Part shown: piece by piece, positions 27,277 through 36,361 of the stretch | Position numbering within the stretch: the first letter of the stretch is position 1 | How the letters are laid out: every line of letters starts with the position of its first letter | NCBI GenBank assembly: GCA_022451485.1 | Contig: JAKUQS010000026.1 | Coordinates: 1 to 36,809 of the forward strand | Reading direction: 5' to 3' | Source of the DNA: Gammaproteobacteria bacterium | GTDB lineage: Bacteria > Pseudomonadota > Gammaproteobacteria > Arenicellales > UBA868 | DNA: 36,809 nucleotides | The notes under the pieces: model-generated | The model's input: only the letters and a program-made list of their open reading frames with translations | The model's database searches: none | What the model was told of the DNA's origin: nothing | Program-made: the position numbers and the translations under genes

Positions 27277-27850
27277 TCGCCGTTATCTGCCACCCGAGCC
27301 TGGGCCAGATGGAAAGATCGATGTAACCATCACCTATCTCGAGATGCGTGCACATCCTCACATCGCTAAAACGACCCAACCGTTCGCCGGTCACCTCGCT
27401 GTAATTCAAGCGAGAAATCCGACAGTCAGTTTTTACCGTTTTCTCTACCACACCGCGGGTGAGCCATGGCTGTGGTATGAGCGCCGTTTTATGGACGATA
27501 AAACGCTCGCGACTTTGGTAACCGACAGCAACGTAAGAATCTATGTGCTTTACGTCGATGGGGTCCCAGCGGGCTATGTTGAATTGGATTTACAAACTCC
27601 AAGCGACGTTGAACTTGCATATTTCGCAATATTTCCCGAATTTATCGGCCGTCGGTTAGGTCCTTGGTTACTACAGTGGGCTGTCAACACGGCGTGGTCT
27701 AGTGAACCAGAACGTTTCCGGGTCAACACCTGCAGCCTGGATCACCCCAAGGCCTTACTGACTTACCAACAGCAGGGGTTTACCCCGTATCGTCAGGAAA
27801 CTATTCGGATTCTAGACCCGCGGCAACTCCCGGCATGGCGGGCTACCTAA
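27257..27850 (+). CDS. GNAT family N-acetyltransferase
   Basis: A GNAT protein of about 197 residues. Core strands are RIYVLYVDGVPAGYVELDL and DVELAYFAIFPEFIGRRLGPWLLQWAV, the latter holding the acetyl-CoA loop in the degenerate form RRLGPW. A C-terminal YQQQGFTPYRQE follows the usual GF-x-x-Y pattern. The frame is open from 27188; I choose the ATG at 27257, with ATG 27242 an alternative, because neither has a clear ribosome site and the conserved body begins just after. Either start overlaps the flippase-like gene by 20-35 nt, so the two are probably coupled. Substrate unknown. Confidence 0.8.
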   Translation: MNTTFDDRRYLPPEPGPDGKIDVTITYLEMRAHPHIAKTTQPFAGHLAVIQARNPTVSFYRFLYHTAGEPWLWYERRFMDDKTLATLVTDSNVRIYVLYVDGVPAGYVELDLQTPSDVELAYFAIFPEFIGRRLGPWLLQWAVNTAWSSEPERFRVNTCSLDHPKALLTYQQQGFTPYRQETIRILDPRQLPAWRAT

Positions 27851-27898
27851 GGATCTCGCAAAACACACTAAGCCATCCATGTCGCATCACGTATCTCA

Positions 27899-29788
27899 CT
27901 AGGATTCCACCTGATCTGCACTGGCAATAATCCAGGCCTTACGATCTGCCGCGCGCTTACGCGCAAGCAAGCGATCCATCGCCTTCTCCGAACGATTTCC
28001 CTTGTCAACCTGTAATTGCACCAAGCGTCGCGTAGTTGGATCCATGGTGGTTTCTCGAAGTTGCAAAGGATTCATCTCCCCCAAGCCTTTAAAACGTTGA
28101 ACACTAACTGTACCGCGTAATTTATCCGCATCAATTTTTATCAGAATGCGCTGCCGTTCTTTTTCATCCAACGCATAAAACACATGCTTACCAACATCGA
28201 TTCGAAATAGCGGCGGCATCGCAACACACACTCGACCCGCATCAATCAGGGGTCGAAAATGTCGGAAAAACAACGCACACAGTAAAGTCGCGATATGTGC
28301 ACCGTCAGAATCAGCGTCCGCAAGGATACAAATCCGCCCATAGCGTAAACCTCCGATGTCACTAGAACCCGGATCAACCCCAAGCGCCACTGCAATATCG
28401 TGAACCTCCTGTGATCCGAGCACCTCGCGCGAGTCGACTTCCCAGGTATTCAGAATTTTTCCACGCAGTGGCATGATGGCCTGGTAATGTTTGTCGCGCG
28501 CTTGCTTTGCAGAACCGCCGGCTGAATCACCCTCAACCAAAAATAATTCAGTCGATTCAAGGTCGCGGTTAGTGCAGTCAGCCAATTTACCGGGCAAAGC
28601 AGGACCCGTTGCAACTTTCTTTCGCTCGACCTGCCGGTCGGACCGCAACCGTGCCTCGGCGTTCTGAATTGCGATGGCCGCAACACGCTTAGCATCCGCC
28701 GTATGTTGATTAAGCCACAAACTGAAGGCATCCTTGATCGCGCCTGACACAAAGGCGACGCAGTCGCGGGACGACAATCGCTCCTTGGTCTGACCGGAGA
28801 ACTGAGGATCCTTCATACGTACTGATAACAGATAGGTTGCCGGATTCCAAACATCATCAGGTGTCAGACGAATACCGCGCGGCAAGAGCTCACGAAATTC
28901 ACAAAACTCGCGCAGCGCCTCCACCAGACCCGTACGAAATCCGCTGACGTGTGTTCCGCCCTGGATGGTCGGTATCAAATTAACGTAGCTTTCACAGACC
29001 GGTTCACCACCATTAACCAACCACGCTATCGCCCAATCAAGCTGCCAATCACTTTTCTTGACTTGCCCACAAAACGGAACCTCAGGGGCCAAATCAACCC
29101 CACCCAGTTCACTCAGCAGGTAGTCCGGGATACCGTTCTCGTAACACCAGGTTTCATTGTGCTTCGACTGACCCTCATCCTTAAATCGAATCTTAAGGCC
29201 CGGGCACAACACGGCCTTGGCGCGCAAAAGACGCTTTAGTGGAATTAACGCAATAGTTGGGGAATCGAAAAATTCAGGATCGGGCCAGAACCTCAAATAG
29301 GTGCCTGTATTCCTGACGCTGACTTTCCCCTTTGGCTTAAGCGGCCCCAGCGGAACGCCGTCAGCAAAGCTCATCTCGTGCTCGCGCCCGGCTCGCCGAA
29401 CCCGAACCTCGAGTCGCCGCGACAAACCGTTTACAACCGATACCCCCACCCCATGCAATCCACCAGAAAACGCGTAATTCTTGTCTGAGAATTTACCTCC
29501 GGCATGAAGTCGAGTGAGAATAACTTCCACGCCACTCACTTTCTCACCCTTGTGTTTGTCAACAGGCATCCCTCGCCCATCATCTTCAACACTCAACGAT
29601 CCGTCCTTAAATACCGTGACACTGATCTGATGACAGTAGCCAGAGATTGCTTCATCAACACTGTTATCGATCACCTCCTGAGCCAGATGATTAGGTCTCT
29701 CAGTCTGGGTATACATGCCAGGCCGCTTGCGCACTGGCTGCAACCCAGTCAGAACTTCAATTGCACCCGCGTCGTAGCGATCATTCAT
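27899..29788 (-). CDS. parE: DNA topoisomerase IV subunit B
   Basis: ATPase subunit of topoisomerase IV. It has 629 residues, E. coli ParE being 630. GHKL ATPase motifs are NSVDEAISGY, DDGRGMPVDKH and GGLHGVGVSVVN. The TOPRIM domain has ELFLVEGDSAGGSAKQARD, PLRGKILN and DADSDGAHI. A GyrB-type insert of about 170 residues is absent, which with the length selects ParE. The frame opens at TTG 29794, but the ATG at 29788 is preferred. The ribosome site is weak. It is 79 bp from the DUF3501 gene on the same strand. Its partner parC lies at 1383-3674. Confidence 0.96.
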   Translation of the reverse strand: MNDRYDAGAIEVLTGLQPVRKRPGMYTQTERPNHLAQEVIDNSVDEAISGYCHQISVTVFKDGSLSVEDDGRGMPVDKHKGEKVSGVEVILTRLHAGGKFSDKNYAFSGGLHGVGVSVVNGLSRRLEVRVRRAGREHEMSFADGVPLGPLKPKGKVSVRNTGTYLRFWPDPEFFDSPTIALIPLKRLLRAKAVLCPGLKIRFKDEGQSKHNETWCYENGIPDYLLSELGGVDLAPEVPFCGQVKKSDWQLDWAIAWLVNGGEPVCESYVNLIPTIQGGTHVSGFRTGLVEALREFCEFRELLPRGIRLTPDDVWNPATYLLSVRMKDPQFSGQTKERLSSRDCVAFVSGAIKDAFSLWLNQHTADAKRVAAIAIQNAEARLRSDRQVERKKVATGPALPGKLADCTNRDLESTELFLVEGDSAGGSAKQARDKHYQAIMPLRGKILNTWEVDSREVLGSQEVHDIAVALGVDPGSSDIGGLRYGRICILADADSDGAHIATLLCALFFRHFRPLIDAGRVCVAMPPLFRIDVGKHVFYALDEKERQRILIKIDADKLRGTVSVQRFKGLGEMNPLQLRETTMDPTTRRLVQLQVDKGNRSEKAMDRLLARKRAADRKAWIIASADQVES

Positions 29789-29867
29789 AGGCAAAGTAAC
29801 GTGTATCCAGGGGCGTTTGCTTTGTCATTGGGCGACACTCACAAGCCACAATGCAGATGGGATCGAC

Positions 29868-30455
29868 CTAAAAAGACAAATCGGCACAAAGTGAGGAAAT
29901 GATATCGCTCGATACCGTAGGGATCGTGTGCTGGTAAGCACTATGTTGAATGCCCGCGGAAAGGGATGCACCGCGGGCCATCGCCTGCCTCATGTCTGAA
30001 TCCAGTTCAAAACGAAGAAAATGAACGGCTGATGTCTTCTCTTCAGTGCTGCGTTCTAAATCCTCATCAGCAATCGCGTAAACTGGTGGGAAGTCCTCGA
30101 CCCGGACCCATACCCGCTGCTCAATACCAACCATATTACGCAGCGCAATACGCCGCTCTTCGACATCATCGAACTGAATCAACATGGTCGCTTTCCAGTT
30201 CATTCCATCAGGGATCAAAGGATTGTATGCAGCCAACTCCTCGACAATGCCCTGTGGTTCAAAAATACGTTCTACCCGCAACATTTCTTGCACTTGGTAA
30301 CGAATCGTTATTCGATCCTCAAAGAGCAAACTGACATTGGGACCAATGGAAAGCCTGCGGGCTTGTTTGTGGTTCAGCACTTCTTGCCGGAACTCCGATC
30401 GACACTGAGCGTATTTTTCGAGCGACCACAATTCCTCCGGGTTTAACTTTTCCAT
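29868..30455 (-). CDS. DUF3501 family protein
   Basis: A 195-residue cytoplasmic protein of the DUF3501 family; no enzymatic function is established. Typical features are the opening KLNPEELWSLEKYAQCRSEFRQEVL, the RRLSIGPNVSLLFEDRITIRYQVQEMLRVERI core, and a C-terminal AVHFLRFEL strand. DUF3501 genes are commonly found next to rubrerythrin and an iron-sulfur oxidoreductase. Here the rubrerythrin is 81 bp upstream, but no iron-sulfur oxidoreductase partner is present. The frame opens at GTG 30461; the ATG at 30455, with an AGGGTG-like site, is preferred. A role in peroxide or iron defence is inferred from neighbour conservation only. Confidence 0.8.
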   Translation of the reverse strand: MEKLNPEELWSLEKYAQCRSEFRQEVLNHKQARRLSIGPNVSLLFEDRITIRYQVQEMLRVERIFEPQGIVEELAAYNPLIPDGMNWKATMLIQFDDVEERRIALRNMVGIEQRVWVRVEDFPPVYAIADEDLERSTEEKTSAVHFLRFELDSDMRQAMARGASLSAGIQHSAYQHTIPTVSSDIISSLCADLSF

Positions 30456-30536
30456 TAACACACCCTATTCAATCCAATGGCCATCAGGGCCGGATAATCC
30501 CAGCCCTGATGGCGAGACAATTAACGCGCAACCTCA

Positions 30537-30956
30537 TCACCCATCAAGAGTGTCCAACGCCTTCTGAAAGCGATTGGCATGCGAACGCTCGGCCTTAGCC
30601 AGCGTTTCAAACCAGTCAGCAATTTCGTCAAAGCCTTCTTCACGCGCAGTCTTGGCCATCCCCGGATACATATCAGTGTACTCGTGCGTCTCCCCTGCAA
30701 TAGCGGCTTTCAAGTTATTTCCAGTTTCGCCAATGGGAAGACCGGTAGCGGGATCTCCCACTTCTTCAAGATGCTCAAGATGTCCGTGAGCGTGACCTGT
30801 TTCCCCTTCAGCTGTCGAACGAAAAACACTAGCAACATCGTTATAACCCTCTACATCTGCCTTGCTAGCGAAATAGAGATAGCGCCGGTTTGCTTGAGAT
30901 TCCCCTGCAAATGCATCCTTCAGATTCTGTTCTGTTTTACTGTCTTTCAATGACAT
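30537..30956 (-). CDS. Short rubrerythrin (diiron domain only)
   Basis: A 139-residue ferritin-like diiron protein that reduces hydrogen peroxide in family members. Metal-ligand motifs are [15 protein letters not shown] (first Glu), [11 protein letters not shown] (ExxH), [14 protein letters not shown] and [12 protein letters not shown] (ExxH). The C-terminal rubredoxin domain of classical rubrerythrin is missing: there are no cysteines. It would therefore need an external reductase. A strong ribosome site, AGGAGAG, precedes the ATG. It is divergent from xseB with a 180-bp gap. It lies upstream of the DUF3501 gene on the same strand. Confidence 0.9.
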   Translation of the reverse strand: MSLKDSKTEQNLKDAFAGESQANRRYLYFASKADVEGYNDVASVFRSTAEGETGHAHGHLEHLEEVGDPATGLPIGETGNNLKAAIAGETHEYTDMYPGMAKTAREEGFDEIADWFETLAKAERSHANRFQKALDTLDG

Positions 30957-31136
30957 TGTTCTCTCCTATATTTCCTAATTACCCCGAAATTCCACCGATC
31001 AAAGATGCAATCAGTGAACTGACCCAATACACTCATGTATAACCCTACGCGGGACCCGTGAACGCTGCGTGATAGGAAACATCCGCCTGCAACTCCGCCG
31101 AGCCCGTATAACTTGGATTTTACCCTAACTACCGCC

Positions 31137-31379
31137 ATGGCACGTCAAGCAAAACCTAAACTTTCTGACTTTGAGAAATCCCTCAACGAACTGGAAAAAA
31201 TTGTCGAGCGTATGGAGCATGGGGAACAATCTCTGGAAGCATCCTTAAAGGATTTCGAACGCGGCATGACATTATCTCGGGCCTGTCGAGCGAGTCTTGA
31301 AGACGCGGAGCAGCGTATTGAGAAGCTAGTCGAAAAAGAAGGTGCTCTTGAGGTGACAGCTTTCGACCCAGAAGACTAG
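31137..31379 (+). CDS. xseB: Exodeoxyribonuclease VII small subunit
   Basis: Small helical subunit that binds XseA to form the single-strand nuclease exonuclease VII. It has 80 residues, the same as E. coli XseB. The sequence KLSDFEKSLNELEKIVERMEHGEQSLEASLKDFERGMTLSRACRASLEDAEQRIEKL is the family's coiled-coil body. The frame opens at TTG 31113, but ATG 31137 is the likely start. TATAAC at 31107-31112 could be a -10, without a good -35. Its TAG abuts the ATG of ispA, the enteric order xseB-ispA-dxs. Confidence 0.92.
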   Translation: MARQAKPKLSDFEKSLNELEKIVERMEHGEQSLEASLKDFERGMTLSRACRASLEDAEQRIEKLVEKEGALEVTAFDPED

Positions 31380-32282
31380 ATGCGAAACACAGATTCCCTC
31401 CAAAACCGCTGGCCCATCTGGCTTGAACGACTTGAAGACAAACTCAACCGTGTATTGCCCGGCGGGGAACAAAGCCCTGAACATCTTCACCAGGCGATGC
31501 GATATGCCGTACTCGGCTCGGGTAAACGGTTCCGGGCAGCACTGGTCTACGCCACCGGAGAATCCGTCGGCGTAGACCTTAATATTCTCGATGTACCAGC
31601 ATGCGCTATTGAACTGGTGCACGCCTTCTCACTGATTCATGATGATCTACCAGCAATGGACGATGATGCTGTGCGCCGCGGCAAACCATCATGTCATCTC
31701 GCCTTCGACGAAGCCACAGCCATACTCGCCGGCGACGCGCTTCAAACTTTGGCTTTTGAGTCGATTGCTGATGACGCTTACCTCGACGTCAGCGATGCGA
31801 CACGACTGAAAATGATCACAATTCTCGCTCAAGCGGTCGGCTCACAGGGTATGGCCGGCGGTCAAGTGATTGATCTACAAAGTACGAATCAAGCGCTGTC
31901 GGAGAGCGCCCTTAAAGCACTTCATGAGATGAAAACGGGCGCACTCATTAGCGCTTCGGTAATTCTCGGTGCGATAGCCAACGAATCAATCAATCCTAAA
32001 TTACTCGATGCTTTGCAGCGCTACGCTGGGGCCGTTGGGCTGGGCTTTCAGATTGCCGATGATATTCTAGATGAGATTTCCGACCCGGCACTACTGGGAA
32101 AATCGCAGGGTGCCGACAAACGCCATGGGAAATCGACTTACCTGAGCCTACTTGGCGAACGCACTGCCCGGCAGGCCGCCGAAACACAACTCACCCTGGC
32201 AAAACAGGCCCTGCAGGCGCTACCTCTGGAAGCTCCGTTACTCAACGAATTGGCGCAGTTTGCTATTCAGCGTCGATATTGA
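31380..32282 (+). CDS. ispA: Farnesyl diphosphate synthase
   Basis: Condenses DMAPP/GPP with IPP to make farnesyl diphosphate, the precursor of ubiquinone and undecaprenyl chains. It has 300 residues, matching E. coli IspA (299). The two aspartate motifs are HDDLPAMDDD (FARM) and QIADDILDE (SARM). Basic residues GSGKRFRAAL near residue 50 bind IPP. It starts directly on the last base of the xseB stop and is followed by dxs after 56 bp, so one operon supplies both the C5 units and their elongation. The reading frame is complete. Confidence 0.95.
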   Translation: MRNTDSLQNRWPIWLERLEDKLNRVLPGGEQSPEHLHQAMRYAVLGSGKRFRAALVYATGESVGVDLNILDVPACAIELVHAFSLIHDDLPAMDDDAVRRGKPSCHLAFDEATAILAGDALQTLAFESIADDAYLDVSDATRLKMITILAQAVGSQGMAGGQVIDLQSTNQALSESALKALHEMKTGALISASVILGAIANESINPKLLDALQRYAGAVGLGFQIADDILDEISDPALLGKSQGADKRHGKSTYLSLLGERTARQAAETQLTLAKQALQALPLEAPLLNELAQFAIQRRY

Positions 32283-32338
32283 GATTAATGCCAGCAACCG
32301 AGTATCCTCTCGTCCGCACTTAGCAATATATTCAAATC

Positions 32339-34231
32339 ATGACGGCCAGCAACGACCCTGCCAAGAACGAGTCTCTGCTCACAGAAATTAACTCTCCTGC
32401 GGAACTTCGCACGCGAGAAGTCGATGAATTGCCCGACGTTGTCGCAGCAGTCCGCGATCATCTTGTACGGACTATTTCACGAACAGGGGGACATCTGGCG
32501 GCGGGCCTCGGTACAGTCGAACTTGCCGTCGCATTGCACTATGTGTTCGATACACCCGAAGACCGACTGGTGTGGGACGTGGGCCATCAGGCCTATCCAC
32601 ATAAGATTCTCACTGGGCGCCGGGATCGACTACACACTATTCGGCAGGCCAATGGCCTATCTGGTTTCCTGAACCGGCAGGAAAGTGAGTACGACGCTTT
32701 CGGTGCTGGGCATTCGAGCACTTCAGTAAGCGCAGCATTTGGCATGGCTAGTGCTGCCAAACTCAAGAATGAAGAGCGCCATATCGTAGCCGTTATTGGT
32801 GACGGTGCCCTGACCGCCGGCGAAGCCATGGAAGGTTTGTATAACGCCGGGGACAGTGATACCGATCTTCTTGTCATCCTCAATGACAATGAAATGTCGA
32901 TTTCGCCTAATGTGGGCGCATTAACCAACTATCTGGCACGAATTCTTTCCGGACGCACCTACACCACCGTTAGATCGGGCAGCAAGACGGTACTCGGGAC
33001 CGTACCACCGGTGAAGGCACTAGCCCGACGGTGGGAAGAACACGTCAAGGGCATGGTCATGCCGAGCACCTTATTTGAGGAATTAGGGTTTTATTACATC
33101 GGGCCGATCGACGGGCATAATGTCAAGTCGCTGGTGACCACTTTGCGCAATATGAAGGCGTTGCGCGGCCCCCGTTTCCTACATATCGTCACTCGCAAAG
33201 GACAGGGATACAAACCCGCTGAAGGTGACCCCCTGAGTTATCACGGCGTTGTCCCCTTTGACGCAGATACCGGCAAAGTGGAGAAAAAAGCGACCAACCG
33301 TACCTTCACGCACGTATTTAGCAGCTGGTTATGTGACATGGCAGCATCCGATAACCGTCTCATTGGCATCACACCCGCCATGCGCGAAGGCTCAGGATTG
33401 GTACAATTCTCCGAACAGTACCCTGATCGATATTTCGACGTCGGCATTGCAGAACAACACGCGATCACCTTTGCCGGCGGACTGGCGTGCGAAGGCCTCA
33501 AACCCGTCGTAGCCATCTATTCCTCGTTTCTGCAGCGGGCCTACGACCAGCTGATTCATGACATTACCATCCAGAAACTCGATGTGACTCTGGCTATCGA
33601 TCGTGCAGGGATCGTCGGCGCAGACGGCGCCACCCACCAAGGCGCATTTGACCTCAGTTACCTGCGCTGCCTGCCCAATCTGATAGTGATGGTACCGGCT
33701 GACGAAGCGGAGTGCCGTGACATGCTCTTCACAGCTTATCTGCATAATGGCCCCTCAGCAGTACGATATCCAAGGGGTTCTGGTCCAGGAGTGATCGAAC
33801 GCGAAACCATGAAACAGATGACGATCGGTACAGCCGAAATCAAACGCCACGGCACTCGCGTCGCCCTCCTTGTCTTTGGCACTCTACTGACGCCTGCACT
33901 TGTTGTCGGCGAAGCACTGGGCGCAAGCGTCGTTAATATGCGGTTTGTAAAACCACTGGACGAAGGCGTTGTCCTTGAAATGGCTTCCTCTCACGACCTG
34001 TTGGTGACAGTGGAAGAAAACGTCATAGCAGGGGGTGCCGGCTCAGCAGTAAGCGAATACCTACATTCTGTGGGGAACGGCGTCCGAGTGCTCAACCTCG
34101 GCCTTCCCGATAAGCATGTCGAACATGGCGCATCTAACGAAATACTGGCCGAGTGCGGTCTGGACGCGGATGGCATGCGTCGCGCTATTGAATCCGCGGT
34201 TCCCATGCCTCGTGCAGTAGAATCTGCTTAA
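32339..34231 (+). CDS. dxs: 1-deoxy-D-xylulose-5-phosphate synthase
   Basis: First enzyme of the MEP isoprenoid pathway, joining pyruvate and glyceraldehyde 3-phosphate with thiamin diphosphate. It has 630 residues (E. coli 620). Motifs are [37 protein letters not shown], the ThDP site [35 protein letters not shown]-like [16 protein letters not shown], and [14 protein letters not shown] in the C-terminal transketolase domain. The ATG at 32339 is preceded by a poor ribosome site. Downstream, folE2 follows 44 bp later on the same strand. Confidence 0.96.
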   Translation: MTASNDPAKNESLLTEINSPAELRTREVDELPDVVAAVRDHLVRTISRTGGHLAAGLGTVELAVALHYVFDTPEDRLVWDVGHQAYPHKILTGRRDRLHTIRQANGLSGFLNRQESEYDAFGAGHSSTSVSAAFGMASAAKLKNEERHIVAVIGDGALTAGEAMEGLYNAGDSDTDLLVILNDNEMSISPNVGALTNYLARILSGRTYTTVRSGSKTVLGTVPPVKALARRWEEHVKGMVMPSTLFEELGFYYIGPIDGHNVKSLVTTLRNMKALRGPRFLHIVTRKGQGYKPAEGDPLSYHGVVPFDADTGKVEKKATNRTFTHVFSSWLCDMAASDNRLIGITPAMREGSGLVQFSEQYPDRYFDVGIAEQHAITFAGGLACEGLKPVVAIYSSFLQRAYDQLIHDITIQKLDVTLAIDRAGIVGADGATHQGAFDLSYLRCLPNLIVMVPADEAECRDMLFTAYLHNGPSAVRYPRGSGPGVIERETMKQMTIGTAEIKRHGTRVALLVFGTLLTPALVVGEALGASVVNMRFVKPLDEGVVLEMASSHDLLVTVEENVIAGGAGSAVSEYLHSVGNGVRVLNLGLPDKHVEHGASNEILAECGLDADGMRRAIESAVPMPRAVESA

Positions 34232-34275
34232 CCCCATCACCTACAGTTCCTACTGTTGCATCTCGAGAAAAGATC

Positions 34276-35088
34276 ATGGCTACTTCAGAAACAACGGCTT
34301 CAGTAACTCATATTGCTGACGTCCAACAACGTGCTGATACGCGTAACCTGACAATCGACAAGGTTGGTATCAAAGACATACGGCATCCAGTAAGAGTTAA
34401 AGACCGCAGCGGGTGGGAGCAACATACTGTGGCCAACTTCAATATGTATGTGGAGTTACCACACGAATTTAAGGGAACCCACATGTCTCGATTCGTTGAG
34501 GTCTTGAATAATCATGAGCGAGAAATCTCCGTGCAATCCTTCCGCTTAATGTTGCATGAGATCAGTAAACGCTTGGATTCAACCAAAAGCCATGTCGAGA
34601 TGAATTTCCCCTTCTTTGTTGAAAAACAGGCGCCTGTGAGCAACGTACCAAGCCTCATCGACTACGAAGTGACACTTGTTGGAGAAGTCAACAATGGCCA
34701 CCCGACGGTTGAGATGCGCATTCAAGTGCCGGTGACCAGCCTTTGCCCGTGCTCTAAAGAAATATCTGACTACGGGGCACACAACCAACGATCACACGTC
34801 ACGGCCAAAGTGAAATCGACAAAGTTTATATGGATTGAGGAGGTTATCGACATCATCGAGGCGGAGGCCAGTTGCGAACTGTACGGGTTACTAAAACGCC
34901 CCGACGAGAAATTCGTTACTGAAAAGGCATACGACAATCCCAAATTTGTCGAAGATTTAGTGCGGGATATTGCAAAAAGATTTAACGATGACGAACGTAT
35001 CGACGCGTATAGTGTCGAAGCGGAAAATTTTGAATCGATTCACAACCATTCTGCTTACGCTCAAATCACCCGCGGCCTCGATTCCTAA
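34276..35088 (+). CDS. folE2: GTP cyclohydrolase FolE2 (type IB)
   Basis: Converts GTP to 7,8-dihydroneopterin triphosphate for folate or queuosine, by a fold distinct from FolE. It has 270 residues, the usual size. The active-site cysteine is Cys157 in [11 protein letters not shown], and the metal ligand His169 is in [11 protein letters not shown]. It sits between dxs and a fructokinase gene, all on the plus strand. FolE2 tolerates metals other than zinc and is often Zur-regulated when FolE is also present. I looked for a Zur box in the 44-bp upstream gap and saw none, so expression may follow dxs. Confidence 0.95.
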   Translation: MATSETTASVTHIADVQQRADTRNLTIDKVGIKDIRHPVRVKDRSGWEQHTVANFNMYVELPHEFKGTHMSRFVEVLNNHEREISVQSFRLMLHEISKRLDSTKSHVEMNFPFFVEKQAPVSNVPSLIDYEVTLVGEVNNGHPTVEMRIQVPVTSLCPCSKEISDYGAHNQRSHVTAKVKSTKFIWIEEVIDIIEAEASCELYGLLKRPDEKFVTEKAYDNPKFVEDLVRDIAKRFNDDERIDAYSVEAENFESIHNHSAYAQITRGLDS

Positions 35089-35103
35089 GACGCGACCCCT
35101 CTT

Positions 35104-35988
35104 TTGCGAATCGGCATCGACCTTGGCGGCACCAAAACCGAGGGGGTGGTTCTAGACCCCGACAACGCTGAAATTGTTCGTCGTCGTTACCCAACCCCAA
35201 TCAACGGTGGGTATCCGGCAATTCTCAATACCATTGTTTCTTTGGTCGACGAACTGCAAGAACACGCCGGCACACCCTGTCGAGTCGGCATCGGAACCCC
35301 CGGTGCACTGTCACAAAAAACCGGACGCATAAAAAACTCCAATACAACGTGTCTTATCAACGAACCTCTGCAGGCCGACTTATCCGCTCTCCTCAAAAGA
35401 GAGATTCGTATGGAAAATGATGCCAACTGCTTCGCTTTATCAGAAGCAATAGACGGCGCTGGTCAAGGACAGGGAATCGTCTTTGGAATGATTCTGGGAA
35501 CCGGCGTCGGCGGCGGTATCGTGGTCAATCAGCAGTTACTTACAGGGCTACAGAATATTACCGGCGAGTGGGGCCATAATCCACTCTACCCAGACGGTCC
35601 CCGCTGCTATTGCGGTCGCCGGGGCTGCATCGAAACTTTTCTCTCCGGACCAGCGCTTGCTGCTGATTACGCACGACGGGGTGGGGATTCGAACACCACC
35701 GCGCAGACGATTACAGCGCTGGCGGAAGATAACGATCCAGTGGCCCAGGAGGCCTTGGCTGTTTTCCTGAACTGTTTCGGTCAAGCGCTGGCTACGATCA
35801 TCAACATCCTCGACCCGCATGTTGTGGTCATTGGCGGTGGACTTTCACACATTGATGCGCTCTACAGCAGAGGCCGCGAGGCCGCCGCTCAATATGTCTT
35901 TAACGATGAGTTTTCCACCCCAATTGTCAGCAACATGAATGGCGACAGTGCCGGCGTCAGGGGAGCCGCACAGTTGTGGCCCGCATGA
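35104..35988 (+). CDS. mak: ROK family sugar kinase, Mak fructokinase-like
   Basis: A 294-residue ROK kinase very like E. coli Mak, which phosphorylates fructose. It has the ATP loop IGIDLGGTKTEGVVL at the N-terminus, the catalytic aspartate in MENDANCFALSEA, ILGTGVGGG, the zinc site GEWGHNPL with CYCGRRGC, and a C-terminal GDSAGVRGAAQLWP that is nearly identical to Mak. It starts at TTG 35104, 15 nt after the folE2 stop; the frame is shared with folE2 and no ATG lies nearby. N-acetylglucosamine or mannose as substrate is possible, but the Mak likeness extends along the protein. Confidence 0.88.
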   Translation: MRIGIDLGGTKTEGVVLDPDNAEIVRRRYPTPINGGYPAILNTIVSLVDELQEHAGTPCRVGIGTPGALSQKTGRIKNSNTTCLINEPLQADLSALLKREIRMENDANCFALSEAIDGAGQGQGIVFGMILGTGVGGGIVVNQQLLTGLQNITGEWGHNPLYPDGPRCYCGRRGCIETFLSGPALAADYARRGGDSNTTAQTITALAEDNDPVAQEALAVFLNCFGQALATIINILDPHVVVIGGGLSHIDALYSRGREAAAQYVFNDEFSTPIVSNMNGDSAGVRGAAQLWPA

Positions 35989-35995
35989 TCTGTCT

Positions 35996-36361
35996 CTAAC
36001 AGATGTCGGGCAGGGGATTCATTCCTTCTGCTGCCAAAAAAGACCAGTCCGGCCCTTCCCAGCTATAACAAGCAAGATCAATTACACCCGAAACACTGAA
36101 TACGATGCCCTCTGCTTGAAGCAGGCGTCTTTGACGCTCATCAGGCAACCCGTCTCTACGGATACTGATTAAGCCTCGTCGGTTAATCACGCGGTGCCAC
36201 GGGACGCTGGAATCACTTTCCAAGGCCGCCATCGCATAGCCAACCTGGCGCGCGGGACAGCCCACAACATGCCCCACTTGCCCGTACGTTGTCACTTGTC
36301 CGGAAGGAATTTGCTCGACAACAGAGTAAATTCGATGGTATGTGCTAGACATTCCAGTCAT
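35996..36361 (-). CDS. Alkyltransferase-like protein (ATL), O6-alkylguanine recognition
   Basis: An MGMT-fold DNA-binding protein of about 121 residues lacking methyltransferase activity. The active site reads VPWHRVINRRGLIS: tryptophan replaces the alkyl-accepting cysteine of the PCHRVI motif, the hallmark of ATL (E. coli YbaZ/Atl1). ATLs flag O6-alkylguanine for nucleotide excision repair. The body matches (YHRIYSVVEQIPSGQVTTYGQVGHVVGCPARQVGYAM). The open frame extends to 36472, but the ATG at 36361 shares ATGA with the stop of the preceding gene, the classic coupled start; 36352 is an alternative. After the domain a tail (SWEGPDWSFLAAEGMNPLPDIC) follows. Confidence 0.85.
   Translation of the reverse strand: MTGMSSTYHRIYSVVEQIPSGQVTTYGQVGHVVGCPARQVGYAMAALESDSSVPWHRVINRRGLISIRRDGLPDERQRRLLQAEGIVFSVSGVIDLACYSWEGPDWSFLAAEGMNPLPDIC

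Noticed and set aside
30579-30953. Plus-strand open frame opposite rubrerythrin
   Set aside because: It is fully antisense to a gene with clear diiron motifs and a strong ribosome site.
34232-34275. Zur box before folE2
   Set aside because: The 44-bp gap holds only a short ACAGT/ACTGT repeat and nothing like the Zur consensus.
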